Origin: a virus
Strand: one strand, 5' to 3'
Length of the DNA: 51,303 nt
Virus record (IMG/VR): IMGVR_UViG_3300025110_000019
Coordinates: 1-51,303 of that record
Shown: one piece after another, positions 38,601-44,623 of the stretch
Position numbering within the stretch: position 1 is the first letter of the stretch
Layout: each line of letters starts with the position of its first letter
Program-made: the position numbers and the translations under genes
Notes under the pieces: model-generated
The model's input: only the letters and a program-made list of their open reading frames with translations
What the model was told of the DNA's origin: nothing
Database searches by the model: none

Positions 38601-38633
38601 CACAAACTAAATACGAAGACAAAAAGATAATAA
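38601..38633 (+). promoter_or_regulatory. Rightward 33-nt element, copy 4
   Basis: Block 1 CACAAACTAAATACGA (identical to copy 3), 8 bases, block 2 AGATAATAA. The start codon is 43 bases further (38676). Confidence 0.75.
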
Positions 38634-38675
38634 ATGTAGATAAAATAAATTAATAACTAATAAAAATGAATAATT

Positions 38676-38906
38676 ATGGCAAATGTAATTCAAAGTAAAA
38701 GATTCGTAGTGAGACAATCACTTGTTGGAAAAGATACAACTATTGAAGTGACGTTTAAAAATGGCAAAACTGCCACTTATAATCACGACAAAGTGTTCGC
38801 TATCATGAAAGATAAGTTAGAAACTATGGCTTGCTGGGCGAAATACAAGTCTTACACTTCAAGCAATAACTTACCGTTATCTGTAAGAGGAGAAGATATT
38901 TCGTAG
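38676..38906 (+). CDS. Small early protein, paralogue of 37718-37951
   Basis: 76 residues, ATG at 38676: MANVIQSKRFVVRQSLVGKD, then TTIEVTFKNGKTATYNHDKV. It shares the order RFV-R-SL-GK, YNHD-V and AKYKSYT with the protein at 37718, so the two arose by duplication. Probably a small alpha/beta domain. Function unknown. Confidence 0.7.
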   Translation: MANVIQSKRFVVRQSLVGKDTTIEVTFKNGKTATYNHDKVFAIMKDKLETMACWAKYKSYTSSNNLPLSVRGEDIS

Positions 38907-38918
38907 TGAATCTTGAAT

Positions 38919-38945
38919 CACCTCGCGAATAATAGTACCGAGGTG
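38919..38945 (+). repeat. Hairpin CACCTCG/CGAGGTG
   Basis: A perfect 7-bp stem with a 13-base loop directly after the gene ending at 38906. No T run follows, so it is more likely an RNA-stability or processing hairpin than an intrinsic terminator. Confidence 0.45.
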
Positions 38946-39002
38946 GTATGTAAAACAGAGAAAACTGTGGGAAATCAAAGTAAATTTATAAAATTAAATA
39001 AT

Positions 39003-39122
39003 ATGAGAAATTTTAATCACACACAAGTGTTGAAAGTAGCGTTCAACGTATTATATATAGCATGTGGAATAGCTTTGTTTGGTTTCACTATCTACTGTGC
39101 GCTACAAGGACCACAGTTTTAA
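39003..39122 (+). CDS. Small membrane peptide (39 residues)
   Basis: ATG at 39003, MRNFNHTQVLKVAFNVLYIA then CGIALFGFTIYCALQGPQF. One membrane span at about 11-33 with a short basic cytoplasmic N-terminus. A longer frame from a TTG at 38913 would read through the hairpin region and is unlikely. One of several tiny early membrane peptides; role unknown. Confidence 0.55.
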   Translation: MRNFNHTQVLKVAFNVLYIACGIALFGFTIYCALQGPQF

Positions 39123-39162
39123 GTGTAAATAACAAAAGTATAACAAACTGAATCGCTAAATA

Positions 39163-39446
39163 CCTATAACGAAGTGCTGAGTAATTATAGGTGATTCGAG
39201 ACGTAATTCGAAGCGCGTTGAGCGTCTTATAAAAAATGGGAACGAGCGTAGGTCAATTTGCCTACAAAAAGGATGTAGTTTCACTTGTTTAGCATCTATA
39301 AATAATACGAATGAGTAAATCAGAGGCGATACTGATAGCGACCGAATGCGCAGAAAAGCCTCTAATAAGGTAATTGAAGCCGAAATGGCGAAATGGACTG
39401 TCGAGTGATAGCAGCAGACAAGTGGGTTCGATTCCCATCATTACCA
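39163..39446 (+). ncRNA. Predicted structured RNA with tRNA-like 3' end
   Basis: No open frame lies between 39122 and 39461. Several local stems are present: CCTATAA/TTATAGG (39163-39191), AGACG/CGTCT (39199-39227), GTAGG/CCTAC (39248-39265), GATG/CATC (39272-39296) and AGAGGC/GCCTCT (39322-39363). The 3' end looks like the T-arm and acceptor of a tRNA: GTGGG-TTCGATT-CCCAT (39422-39438) and GGTAAT (39369) facing ATTACC (39440-39445). No canonical anticodon arm with T33 can be drawn, so it is not called a tRNA gene. Confidence 0.5.
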
Positions 39447-39461
39447 CTAAAATATAAAATT

Positions 39462-39542
39462 ATGATAGTAGAATTAATAATGATATGGTTAACACTTGGT
39501 ATATTAAAATTAACAGTGTTGATATTAAAAGAAATAAAATGA
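39462..39542 (+). CDS. Possible 26-residue membrane peptide
   Basis: ATG at 39462: MIVELIMIWLTLGILKLTVL then ILKEIK and TGA. Its stop overlaps the next start (ATGA), the coupling found throughout this block. Very short, so it could be chance, but hydrophobic peptides of this type recur nearby. Confidence 0.4.
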   Translation: MIVELIMIWLTLGILKLTVLILKEIK

Positions 39543-39817
39543 TGGATAGTATAATGAGAAATACATATGGAGTGTTGACTAATCGATGCTCGATAGAGGA
39601 TATTCTTGAGCAATACAAAGGTAAAGATGCTATGTTTTATGGCAATCCGCTTGATATCACTAACGATGATATTCAAGAGGTGATCGAATACTTTGAAACT
39701 ACTGAAGAATACGAAAAGTGTAGTGAGTTGTTAGAATTATTAGAAGCAAAAAGAGATGCAGATTTCGATATGTTTTTAGATAATCTAGCTAGTAATAATG
39801 GAATAACAATGTATTAA
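39539..39817 (+). CDS. Small acidic protein with EYEKC helix
   Basis: 92 residues from ATG 39539 (MMDSIMRNTYGVLTNRCSIE). A longer frame from 39485 would overlap the preceding peptide; the ATGA overlap favours 39539. The C-terminal half is a helical hairpin EVIEYFETTEEYEKCSELLE, similar in character to UVR-type helix pairs and to EEYEKCAIMKLRI in the protein at 45152. Function unknown. Confidence 0.6.
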   Translation: MMDSIMRNTYGVLTNRCSIEDILEQYKGKDAMFYGNPLDITNDDIQEVIEYFETTEEYEKCSELLELLEAKRDADFDMFLDNLASNNGITMY

Positions 39818-39819
39818 TT

Positions 39820-40137
39820 ATGAAGAAGAAATTTATAATGATGGGTTTAGTAATGAGTGGATTTGCTTTTAGTCAAAGCGCTGAATATGCGCCATTACCA
39901 AATATACAAGAAGTTTCAGCTGTTTTAGGTGATGAAACTGAGAAATATGTGGTATCTTTGACTTGGGATGAGTATTACGACCCTTATGCAAGTAATTTTA
40001 TTGGTGATTATGAAGGAAAAATTGAACGAGATACTTTCAAAGTTAAATTAGAATACCCAATAGGACACTTAATTGATGAAACTGAGTGGGAAAACTTCGA
40101 ATGGGTAGAGTGTCAAAATTGTGATGAAGTAGATTAA
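39820..40137 (+). CDS. Small exported protein
   Basis: 105 residues, ATG at 39820. A signal peptide is clear: MKKKFIMMGLVMSGFAFSQS, with probable cleavage after SQS. The mature part is acidic with aromatic residues (TWDEYYDPYASNFIGDYEGK) and ends ECQNCDEVD. An exported early protein could act on the cell envelope, for example in superinfection exclusion; that is inference. Confidence 0.65.
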   Translation: MKKKFIMMGLVMSGFAFSQSAEYAPLPNIQEVSAVLGDETEKYVVSLTWDEYYDPYASNFIGDYEGKIERDTFKVKLEYPIGHLIDETEWENFEWVECQNCDEVD

Positions 40138-40139
40138 TT

Positions 40140-40256
40140 ATGAGAAATTACAACATGATACCAATAATTCTAGCACTGTTATGGGTAATAGCAGTGTTAG
40201 CAAGTGGAGTTATACTAGTGGTTTTAGATTATATCTTTAACCTAGGTTTAACTTAA
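40140..40256 (+). CDS. Small membrane peptide (38 residues)
   Basis: ATG at 40140, two bases after the previous stop: MRNYNMIPIILALLWVIAVL then ASGVILVVLDYIFNLGLT. One long hydrophobic segment (about 7-30). It ends just before tRNA-Arg. Role unknown. Confidence 0.55.
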   Translation: MRNYNMIPIILALLWVIAVLASGVILVVLDYIFNLGLT

Positions 40257-40257
40257 T

Positions 40258-40331
40258 GGACGAGTAGCTTAACTGGATAAAGCAACGCCCTTCTAAGGCG
40301 TAGAGTGTGAGTTCGACTCTCACCTCGTTCA
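40258..40331 (+). tRNA. tRNA-Arg (anticodon TCT)
   Basis: A canonical 74-nt cloverleaf: acceptor GGACGAG/CTCGTTC, D-arm GCTT/AAGC with GG in the loop, anticodon stem ACGCC/GGCGT with loop CTTCTAA (anticodon TCT), T-arm GTGAG-TTCGACT-CTCAC, discriminator A. CCA is not encoded. It reads AGA codons, which are frequent in this AT-rich genome, so it probably supplements the host. A copy of the 33-nt element begins at its 3' end. Confidence 0.93.
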
Positions 40332-40362
40332 CAAATTAAATACGATAATAGAAAGATAATAA
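40330..40362 (+). promoter_or_regulatory. Rightward 33-nt element, copy 5
   Basis: Block 1 CACAAATTAAATACGA, 8 bases, block 2 AGATAATAA. Its first two bases are the last two of tRNA-Arg, and the next start codon (40367) is only 4 bases after block 2, which would predict a nearly leaderless transcript if block 2 is a -10 box. Confidence 0.75.
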
Positions 40363-40366
40363 TAAT

Positions 40367-40492
40367 ATGAAAATACGAACAAAAGATATAAGAAAACGCG
40401 ACCCATTTTGGAAACTCGCATCTTTTAAGCGTGTTCATAAGAGTAAGAAAACATATAATAGAAAGAAAAAACATAAAAATAGCAATGGATAA
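40367..40492 (+). CDS. Small basic protein (41 residues)
   Basis: ATG at 40367: MKIRTKDIRKRDPFWKLASF then KRVHKSKKTYNRKKKHKNSN and a final G. Almost half its residues are Lys or Arg, so it probably binds nucleic acid. Its stop overlaps the next start (ATGGATAA). Confidence 0.6.
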   Translation: MKIRTKDIRKRDPFWKLASFKRVHKSKKTYNRKKKHKNSNG

Positions 40493-40757
40493 AGTAAGAA
40501 TACATAGAGAAATGCTTAAACGCGCTTGGTTTTCAATACCAAGAGACGAAGACAAAGTAGAAATCAGAGAGATTACTGTTAAATCACATCAAGATGATTG
40601 GCATGTAGTAAAGATTATCACTGATGTTAAGTCGCACTATTCTAGTAGCTCGCAAGGTTTTCGCACTTTATCTGAAGCTATAAAACACGCTAAACAGCGA
40701 AATAAAGAAAAAGATGGTGTAAATGATTACACTAAATATAAATTAATAATAAATTAG
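40485..40757 (+). CDS. Small alpha/beta protein, unknown
   Basis: 90 residues from ATG 40485 (MDKVRIHREMLKRAWFSIPR). A GTG upstream at 40431 would bury the start inside the basic peptide gene; the 8-bp overlap supports 40485. Strands around KVEIREITVKSH and WHVVKIITDVKSHY and a helix LSEAIKHAKQRN suggest a compact domain. Function unknown. Confidence 0.65.
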   Translation: MDKVRIHREMLKRAWFSIPRDEDKVEIREITVKSHQDDWHVVKIITDVKSHYSSSSQGFRTLSEAIKHAKQRNKEKDGVNDYTKYKLIIN

Positions 40758-40759
40758 TA

Positions 40760-41011
40760 ATGAAAGATAATAAGAAATTAGCAAAAGTAATAGCATATTT
40801 ACTAGAAACTCATGAAGATTCTAGAGAATATATGGATAGTTTCTATGAAGATTGCCAAAATGGTGAAATAGAAGACTTAGATTGGTTAGCGAGCGATGAT
40901 GAAATGAGCGATTTTATAAACGCTTGTCCAGTAGAATACGTAAGAATCTATGATTTTGCTCTTTTAGAAATATCTCGTAGATTACTAAAAAAATTAGATG
41001 TAGAAATATGA
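40760..41011 (+). CDS. Small acidic helical protein
   Basis: 83 residues, ATG at 40760, 2 bp after the previous stop. Glu/Asp-rich helices (LLETHEDSREYMDSFYEDCQ) and a final basic helix (ALLEISRRLLKKLDVEI). It overlaps the next gene by 4 bp. No family recognised. Confidence 0.6.
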   Translation: MKDNKKLAKVIAYLLETHEDSREYMDSFYEDCQNGEIEDLDWLASDDEMSDFINACPVEYVRIYDFALLEISRRLLKKLDVEI

Positions 41012-41226
41012 GTGAAACAGAATACATAACAGTTTTAAACCATATAGATGGTAGAATTTATCAATATGAGAATTTGGAACACTTAACGGGTGGTTGGAAT
41101 GGAGTCAAAGAACTAGATGATGAGAATGTAGAATGGTATTTGAGTGAAATTCTTGGACATAATTTAGCAAATTGTCAATGGATGGTTCATTCTAATCCTA
41201 AAATAATAAGAAAATATGAAGAATGA
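41008..41226 (+). CDS. Small hypothetical protein
   Basis: 72 residues, ATG at 41008. MSETEYITVLNHIDGRIYQY followed by a Trp/Gly segment (LTGGWNGVKELDDENVEWYL). It overlaps the next gene by 11 bp. Function unknown. Confidence 0.6.
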   Translation: MSETEYITVLNHIDGRIYQYENLEHLTGGWNGVKELDDENVEWYLSEILGHNLANCQWMVHSNPKIIRKYEE

Positions 41227-41830
41227 AGTAAAAACAATGCAAGAAGCATACCGAGTATTTGATTTACTTGGTATTAAAGACGTCACTAAACAGTGGCAAA
41301 AAGCTAAAGGTACAGAAGTATGGGAATTACCATTTAAAACCATGTACTACAATGGTAGTAAGGAAACTAATAGATTCTCGATCTACAAAAGTGGTTATGT
41401 ACGTAAAATGGTGGTTCACCCAACTTCTAATGCAAGTTATAGTTGTTATCAACTAAATAGAGTGCGTAAAGTACCCAACTATGTTAAAGACTACAAGTGG
41501 AATGATAGTAAAAGTGACATGATTTGGACTGGTAAATACCGTAAAATATACAATAACGAGCGAATCTTGATAGATAATCATAGAGATCGAGTAGTGTATT
41601 TATGTAATTACATACTAAAAAACTACTATAGAAATAGTAAGTGTGGTTTAGTTGGTAAATATACTATGGAAAGAGTAGCAGAAGTACATGGTGAATGGTG
41701 GAGACAAAACTCAGATTACCTAAAAAGTAAGCAAGAATTACCATTTGATGGACATTACGCTAATCCTGTTCACCCAGAACCAGAAGATGTACAAGTAATA
41801 ATTAACGGGCACCGTTATAATTTAAGTTAA
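41216..41830 (+). CDS. Hypothetical protein (204 residues)
   Basis: ATG at 41216. Basic, Tyr/Asn/Trp-rich: FDLLGIKDVTKQWQKAKGTE, YKSGYVRKMVVHPTSNASYS, and a helical middle (VVYLCNYILKNYYRNSKCGL). It ends with VQVIINGHRYNLS. No catalytic motif stands out. The spacing of aromatic residues suggests a nucleic-acid or protein binding fold, but this is not decided. Confidence 0.65.
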   Translation: MKNEVKTMQEAYRVFDLLGIKDVTKQWQKAKGTEVWELPFKTMYYNGSKETNRFSIYKSGYVRKMVVHPTSNASYSCYQLNRVRKVPNYVKDYKWNDSKSDMIWTGKYRKIYNNERILIDNHRDRVVYLCNYILKNYYRNSKCGLVGKYTMERVAEVHGEWWRQNSDYLKSKQELPFDGHYANPVHPEPEDVQVIINGHRYNLS

Positions 41831-41941
41831 ATGACTGATAAAGAATTAAAAGAATGGGAGGAAGAATATAAAGAAGCTGAAAAAGATATTCGGTGGATAC
41901 TACCCTTAACGTTAATAATAATAATTTTAGCAATAATATGA
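41831..41941 (+). CDS. Small membrane peptide (36 residues)
   Basis: ATG directly after the previous stop: MTDKELKEWEEEYKEAEKDI then RWILPLTLIIIILAII. A charged helix precedes a single membrane span of 14-16 residues, a layout of small phage membrane anchors. It overlaps the next start by ATGA. Confidence 0.6.
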   Translation: MTDKELKEWEEEYKEAEKDIRWILPLTLIIIILAII

Positions 41942-42153
41942 ATAAAATAACAAAAGAAAAGTGGAAAAGAGATTTAATCTATTACCAAAAATCAGTTGCT
42001 TGGATAGCTCCTGATGGGATAAAATACTCTCTATGGAGTAAAGTACCACACCAAGATAAAAATGGAGAATTGGTTATGGTAGATAATGAGAAAATGTCCA
42101 ACATATATTATGATTGGATTAGTGAAAATAAACCAGAATTACTAATGATATGA
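41938..42153 (+). CDS. Small hypothetical protein
   Basis: 71 residues from ATG 41938 (MNKITKEKWKRDLIYYQKSV). A GTG further upstream lies inside the membrane peptide and is not used. Contains AWIAPDGIKYSLWSKVPHQD. It overlaps the next gene by 4 bp. Function unknown. Confidence 0.6.
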   Translation: MNKITKEKWKRDLIYYQKSVAWIAPDGIKYSLWSKVPHQDKNGELVMVDNEKMSNIYYDWISENKPELLMI

Positions 42154-42416
42154 TAGAAAAATTAAAAGAACTAGAACAAGAAGCAATGGATTACATTGAC
42201 CCAGAAGTATATGAGTCAATAGTATGTAATGTAATGGATGAAGGTGAACAATGGATTTACCAAGCGGGATATATAGATGGCTTACAAACAGCAATAAATA
42301 TGTTGGCTGAAGAATCAGAAACAATGAGTTATAGTGTAGAAATGGAAGATATATTTCCTGATGATGATGAAGAAGAAGATATAGCTCAAGAATACCCAGA
42401 TATATATGACAACTAA
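42150..42416 (+). CDS. Acidic small protein
   Basis: 88 residues, ATG at 42150. Helical N-terminus (EKLKELEQEAMDYIDPEVYE), middle EQWIYQAGYIDGLQTAINML, and a strongly acidic tail (DDDEEEDIAQEYPDIYDN). A DNA-mimic or inhibitor role is conceivable given the charge; no direct evidence. Confidence 0.6.
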   Translation: MIEKLKELEQEAMDYIDPEVYESIVCNVMDEGEQWIYQAGYIDGLQTAINMLAEESETMSYSVEMEDIFPDDDEEEDIAQEYPDIYDN

Positions 42417-42627
42417 TAAGATCATAATAGTAGCATTAGGAGTATCTATATGGTACTCTGCTACTTTAAATAAAAAGTACAACAACATATCTAAAAAACT
42501 AGATATGATTGTGGAAAATAGTGAAAAAGGAAAAATAGATTCCTTGCAATTTGAAATAATGAATTTAGGATATAAACTAGATTCTATGATATTAGAACAT
42601 GATTATGGATTTAGTTTCACAAACTGA
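42406..42627 (+). CDS. Small membrane-anchored coiled-coil protein
   Basis: 73 residues, ATG at 42406. Residues 5-20 (KIIIVALGVSIWYSAT) form a membrane anchor; the rest is a helical, coiled-coil-like stretch (YNNISKKLDMIVENSEKGKI, then FEIMNLGYKLDSMILE). The layout resembles Rz-like spanins or small anchors, but it lies in the early block away from the holin candidate. Confidence 0.55.
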   Translation: MTTNKIIIVALGVSIWYSATLNKKYNNISKKLDMIVENSEKGKIDSLQFEIMNLGYKLDSMILEHDYGFSFTN

Positions 42628-42650
42628 ATACGATTTGAGAATGATAATAA
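42618..42650 (+). promoter_or_regulatory. Rightward 33-nt element, copy 6
   Basis: Block 1 CACAAACTGAATACGA (one change, T to G side of the Y/R pair), 8 bases, block 2 TGATAATAA. It begins within the last codons of the preceding gene and the next start (42657) is 7 bases past block 2. Confidence 0.75.
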
Positions 42651-42656
42651 TAATAT

Positions 42657-42872
42657 ATGAATAAAAAATGCAAATGTAATAAAATAATACCAGTAGAACG
42701 TCTGCGACTTGGCTTTAGAGTCTGCGTGGATTGCTCAACAGTATCAAGATACGGTTGTGCTCCAGTTATAAACCATAAAACTGGCAACACTATACAGATA
42801 ATGTCTAGTGAAGATGCGGAGAAAGTTTACAAACTATTTCGCAGGCGTGGCTACGGTACAATGTTAAGATAA
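42657..42872 (+). CDS. DksA/TraR-type zinc-finger protein
   Basis: 71 residues, ATG at 42657. Pattern CKCNKIIPVERLRLGFRVCV followed by DCSTVSRYG matches the C4 zinc finger of small DksA/TraR proteins (C-x-C ... C-x2-C), followed by NHKTGNTIQIMSSEDAEKVY and a basic end RRRGYGTMLR. Phage TraR-like proteins bind the RNA polymerase secondary channel; here the finger is clear but the coiled-coil acidic tip is missing, so that effect is inference. Confidence 0.7.
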   Translation: MNKKCKCNKIIPVERLRLGFRVCVDCSTVSRYGCAPVINHKTGNTIQIMSSEDAEKVYKLFRRRGYGTMLR

Positions 42873-42877
42873 ATGAT

Positions 42878-43273
42878 ATGAATAAAGAAGAATTAAACCT
42901 AGAAATAGGTAAGTTAAAAGCGTCCCTAGAGGCGCACGAAAGCCAAGTGAAAGATCTTCAGCAAGATTTAAAAGTTGCTGAAAAGAAATTAGCAAATTCT
43001 AATAAACCACAGTTGACTATAAAACAACTTAATACAATAGAAGACGCTATAAGAAGCTCAGTAGATAATTATAGATTTGACGAGATTGACCAATATGAGT
43101 ACGAATTCGGTTTAGAATACGATAATAGAGTAGAACTAAACCACATCGAATTCAGAGACCATGATGATTTATCTAGTGAAATCTACGCAAAAGTTGAAGA
43201 TCTATTTGGTATAGCTGATGAAAGTGACGATAAACCAATAGGAGTAGACTCCAATGGTGTACCAAGCGAATAG
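42878..43273 (+). CDS. Acidic coiled-coil protein
   Basis: 131 residues, ATG at 42878. Residues 1-45 are a coiled coil (IGKLKASLEAHESQVKDLQQ), then a linker, then an acidic domain (FDEIDQYEYEFGLEYDNRVE). It is the last gene before the large non-coding RNA region. Function unknown. Confidence 0.65.
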   Translation: MNKEELNLEIGKLKASLEAHESQVKDLQQDLKVAEKKLANSNKPQLTIKQLNTIEDAIRSSVDNYRFDEIDQYEYEFGLEYDNRVELNHIEFRDHDDLSSEIYAKVEDLFGIADESDDKPIGVDSNGVPSE

Positions 43274-43349
43274 TCAGTTATAAACACGGAATATCAAGGT
43301 CGCTGGCCACACAAAGTAGCCCAGTAGTAAAACGTACCTTGTATTCCAT

Positions 43350-43413
43350 GGAGTGTCCGGCTTAAATGCAAACCACTAATAGGGTCTGGACGGCGAAACC
43401 ACCCTAGCACTCC
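43350..43413 (+). repeat. 64-nt direct repeat with pseudoknot potential, copy A
   Basis: 62 of 64 bases identical to 44037-44100. GGAGTG (43350-43355) pairs with CACTCC (43408-43413); TAGGGT (43380-43385) with ACCCTA (43401-43406); CCGG (43357-43360) with CTGG (43386-43389). The last two interleave and form an H-type pseudoknot inside a closing stem. It follows the 43288-43347 stem after the bases AT. Confidence 0.8.
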
Positions 43414-43939
43414 AAAATATAGTTGTATTCTTTGCGCGGAATGAAAATGAGTGTCCGCGGTTTACAACTCGAGAGATTGATAGTCAAGAAAGTGAGGATA
43501 AAACAGTTTGCTATCCCTCACCTCTCAGCCTAGACGGGAATACACGGTTGCGCTCGTGCTGAAAACAAGTCTAGGTCACGTCTCCAGAGATAATAACCTT
43601 TACGTGGTTGGAGATATAAGTAAATATATAAATTTGAACAGCGAAGTCAATGAAGTATATTGAAACTAATAATTATCAAACGTTAGCTATGTTAAACTAT
43701 TAGCTACGTGTCTGTGAGCTGGTGAGGGATCGTTATGAACTCAGGGAGCAGACTAAATGTGAACTAGGTGGTAATGTGTGAATTGGTACGATGAGTTTAT
43801 ACTCGAAGGATGCAACGAAACACAAATGTAGGATAAAGCGATTAAAGCAAACTCTAAGGTTCGCGATGGAATAGTAGTTAATTCATGCTATAGAAGTCGA
43901 AGGGATAAGGTTTTATAGAACCACACCTACGGTTCACAA

Positions 43940-44033
43940 CAGCTTGAAATGGAAAAACATCCGCGTCTTGGTACCCAAAGTACGCCGGTGTGTTGCCTGA
44001 CGAGGTGGGAGGTTCGATTCCTCCCTAAGCTGC
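43940..44033 (+). ncRNA. tRNA-like domain near the 3' end of the large RNA
   Basis: T-arm GGGAGG-TTCGATT-CCTCCC (44007-44025) and acceptor-like pairing CAGCTT (43940-43945) with AAGCTG (44027-44032). Between them are TTGG/CCAA and GCGT/ACGC pairs but no anticodon arm with T33 and no proper D-arm. It may be a processing substrate for RNase P/Z, a tRNA mimic, or an eroded tRNA. It is followed by AT and the second 64-nt module. Confidence 0.45.
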
Positions 44034-44036
44034 AAT

Positions 44037-44100
44037 GGAGTGTCCGGCTTAAATGCAAACCACTAATAGGGTCTGGACGGCGAAAACACCCTAACACTCC
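44037..44100 (+). repeat. 64-nt direct repeat with pseudoknot potential, copy B
   Basis: Differs from copy A only at 44086 (C to A, predicted unpaired) and 44094 (G to A), the latter turning a predicted G-U pair at the end of the closing stem into A-U. The closing stem is thus kept. Copy 7 of the 33-nt element starts 4 bases later. Confidence 0.8.
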
Positions 44101-44103
44101 TAT

Positions 44104-44136
44104 CACAAATTAAATACGAATAAAGTAAGATAATAA
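44104..44136 (+). promoter_or_regulatory. Rightward 33-nt element, copy 7
   Basis: Block 1 CACAAATTAAATACGA (same as copy 5), 8 bases, block 2 AGATAATAA. It lies directly after the large RNA and the next start codon (44141) is 5 bases past block 2. Confidence 0.75.
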
Positions 44137-44140
44137 ATAT

Positions 44141-44371
44141 ATGAAGACAATATATGAAAGACTCAACCCAGATATTCTGGCGAGTATAAAAAAAGATAAA
44201 CAAAAATATCCTTATACAACAAGAGCTTTAGTTTTAAAGCTTAAATCCACCGAATATTGGGACGATTTAACTGTAAGTGATATTAGAGCAGTATTAATAC
44301 ACTCTCATGTAAGTATGATCGACATTCAACAAGATATACTATGGGGTGATAAATTTTTAACAAATGAGTAA
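44141..44371 (+). CDS. Small hypothetical protein
   Basis: 76 residues, ATG at 44141. MKTIYERLNPDILASIKKDK, helical, with ISDIRAVLIHSHVSMID-like hydrophobic helix near 46-60. Overlaps the next gene by 8 bp. Function unknown. Confidence 0.6.
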   Translation: MKTIYERLNPDILASIKKDKQKYPYTTRALVLKLKSTEYWDDLTVSDIRAVLIHSHVSMIDIQQDILWGDKFLTNE

Positions 44372-44621
44372 AAAGAAACAAGTAAAACCTGAATGGTTTA
44401 ACGGTGTTGTATACGAAAAAGGTACAACAGTACAGAATAGATTCGGAGGAGAATCTTATGAGTTAAACGCACTAGAACTTAGTATATATGATTTTATTAT
44501 AGGCGCTAGTGACATGATAGAATTAGGTATGCACCACGATAAACTAATTATAGATCTTAGAAAAGGTTTAGACTGGTTTAAAGAGCACAACGCGAAAGCA
44601 TATATGGTTTTATTGGATTAA
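44364..44621 (+). CDS. Small hypothetical protein
   Basis: 85 residues, ATG at 44364. MSKKKQVKPEWFNGVVYEKG, then TVQNRFGGESYELNALELSI and YDFIIGASDMIELG. Similar small NALELSIYDFIMG-type proteins occur widely in T4-like and marine phages, without known role. Confidence 0.6.
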   Translation: MSKKKQVKPEWFNGVVYEKGTTVQNRFGGESYELNALELSIYDFIIGASDMIELGMHHDKLIIDLRKGLDWFKEHNAKAYMVLLD

Positions 44622-44623
44622 GT

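Larger units (their letters stand above)
43288..44100 (+). ncRNA. Large structured non-coding RNA (GOLLD/ROOL-like candidate)
   Basis: The 867 bp between genes (43274-44140) has no credible frame on either strand but many stems: GGAATA/TATTCC plus CAAGGT/ACCTTG (43288-43347), AGTTGTA/TACAACT enclosing CGCGGA/TCCGCG (43421-43469), GAGAG/CTCTC enclosing GTGAG-GATA (43471-43526), CCTAGAC/GTCTAGG (43529-43575), TCTCCA/TGGAGA (43581-43614) and a TAGCTA/TAGCTA stem extended by CG (43680-43709). A tRNA-like part (43940-44033) and two copies of a 64-nt module (43350-43413, 44037-44100) complete it. Length, tRNA association and phage context match the ornate GOLLD and ROOL RNAs. A group I intron was considered but exons and P7 partner are missing. 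Identity not established. Confidence 0.7.

Noticed and set aside
39142-39175. Degenerate element copy before the 39123-39446 RNA (AACAAACTGAATCGC)
   Set aside because: Needs a one-base gap in block 1 and has no block 2. It may be a decayed relic but is not supported.
39369-39446. Ordinary tRNA gene
   Set aside because: T-arm and acceptor are good, but no D-arm with GG and no anticodon loop with T33 could be drawn; listed as tRNA-like.
43660-43860. Group I intron reading of the large RNA (AGACTAAATGT resembles the P7/P3 core of known group I introns)
   Set aside because: No matching 3' P7 strand (TAGTC-type) follows at a sensible distance and there is no interrupted exon, tRNA or gene on either side. 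Kept as an alternative only.
43940-44033. Ordinary tRNA gene at the end of the large RNA
   Set aside because: Same reason: no acceptable anticodon arm, and the acceptor lacks a good first pair.
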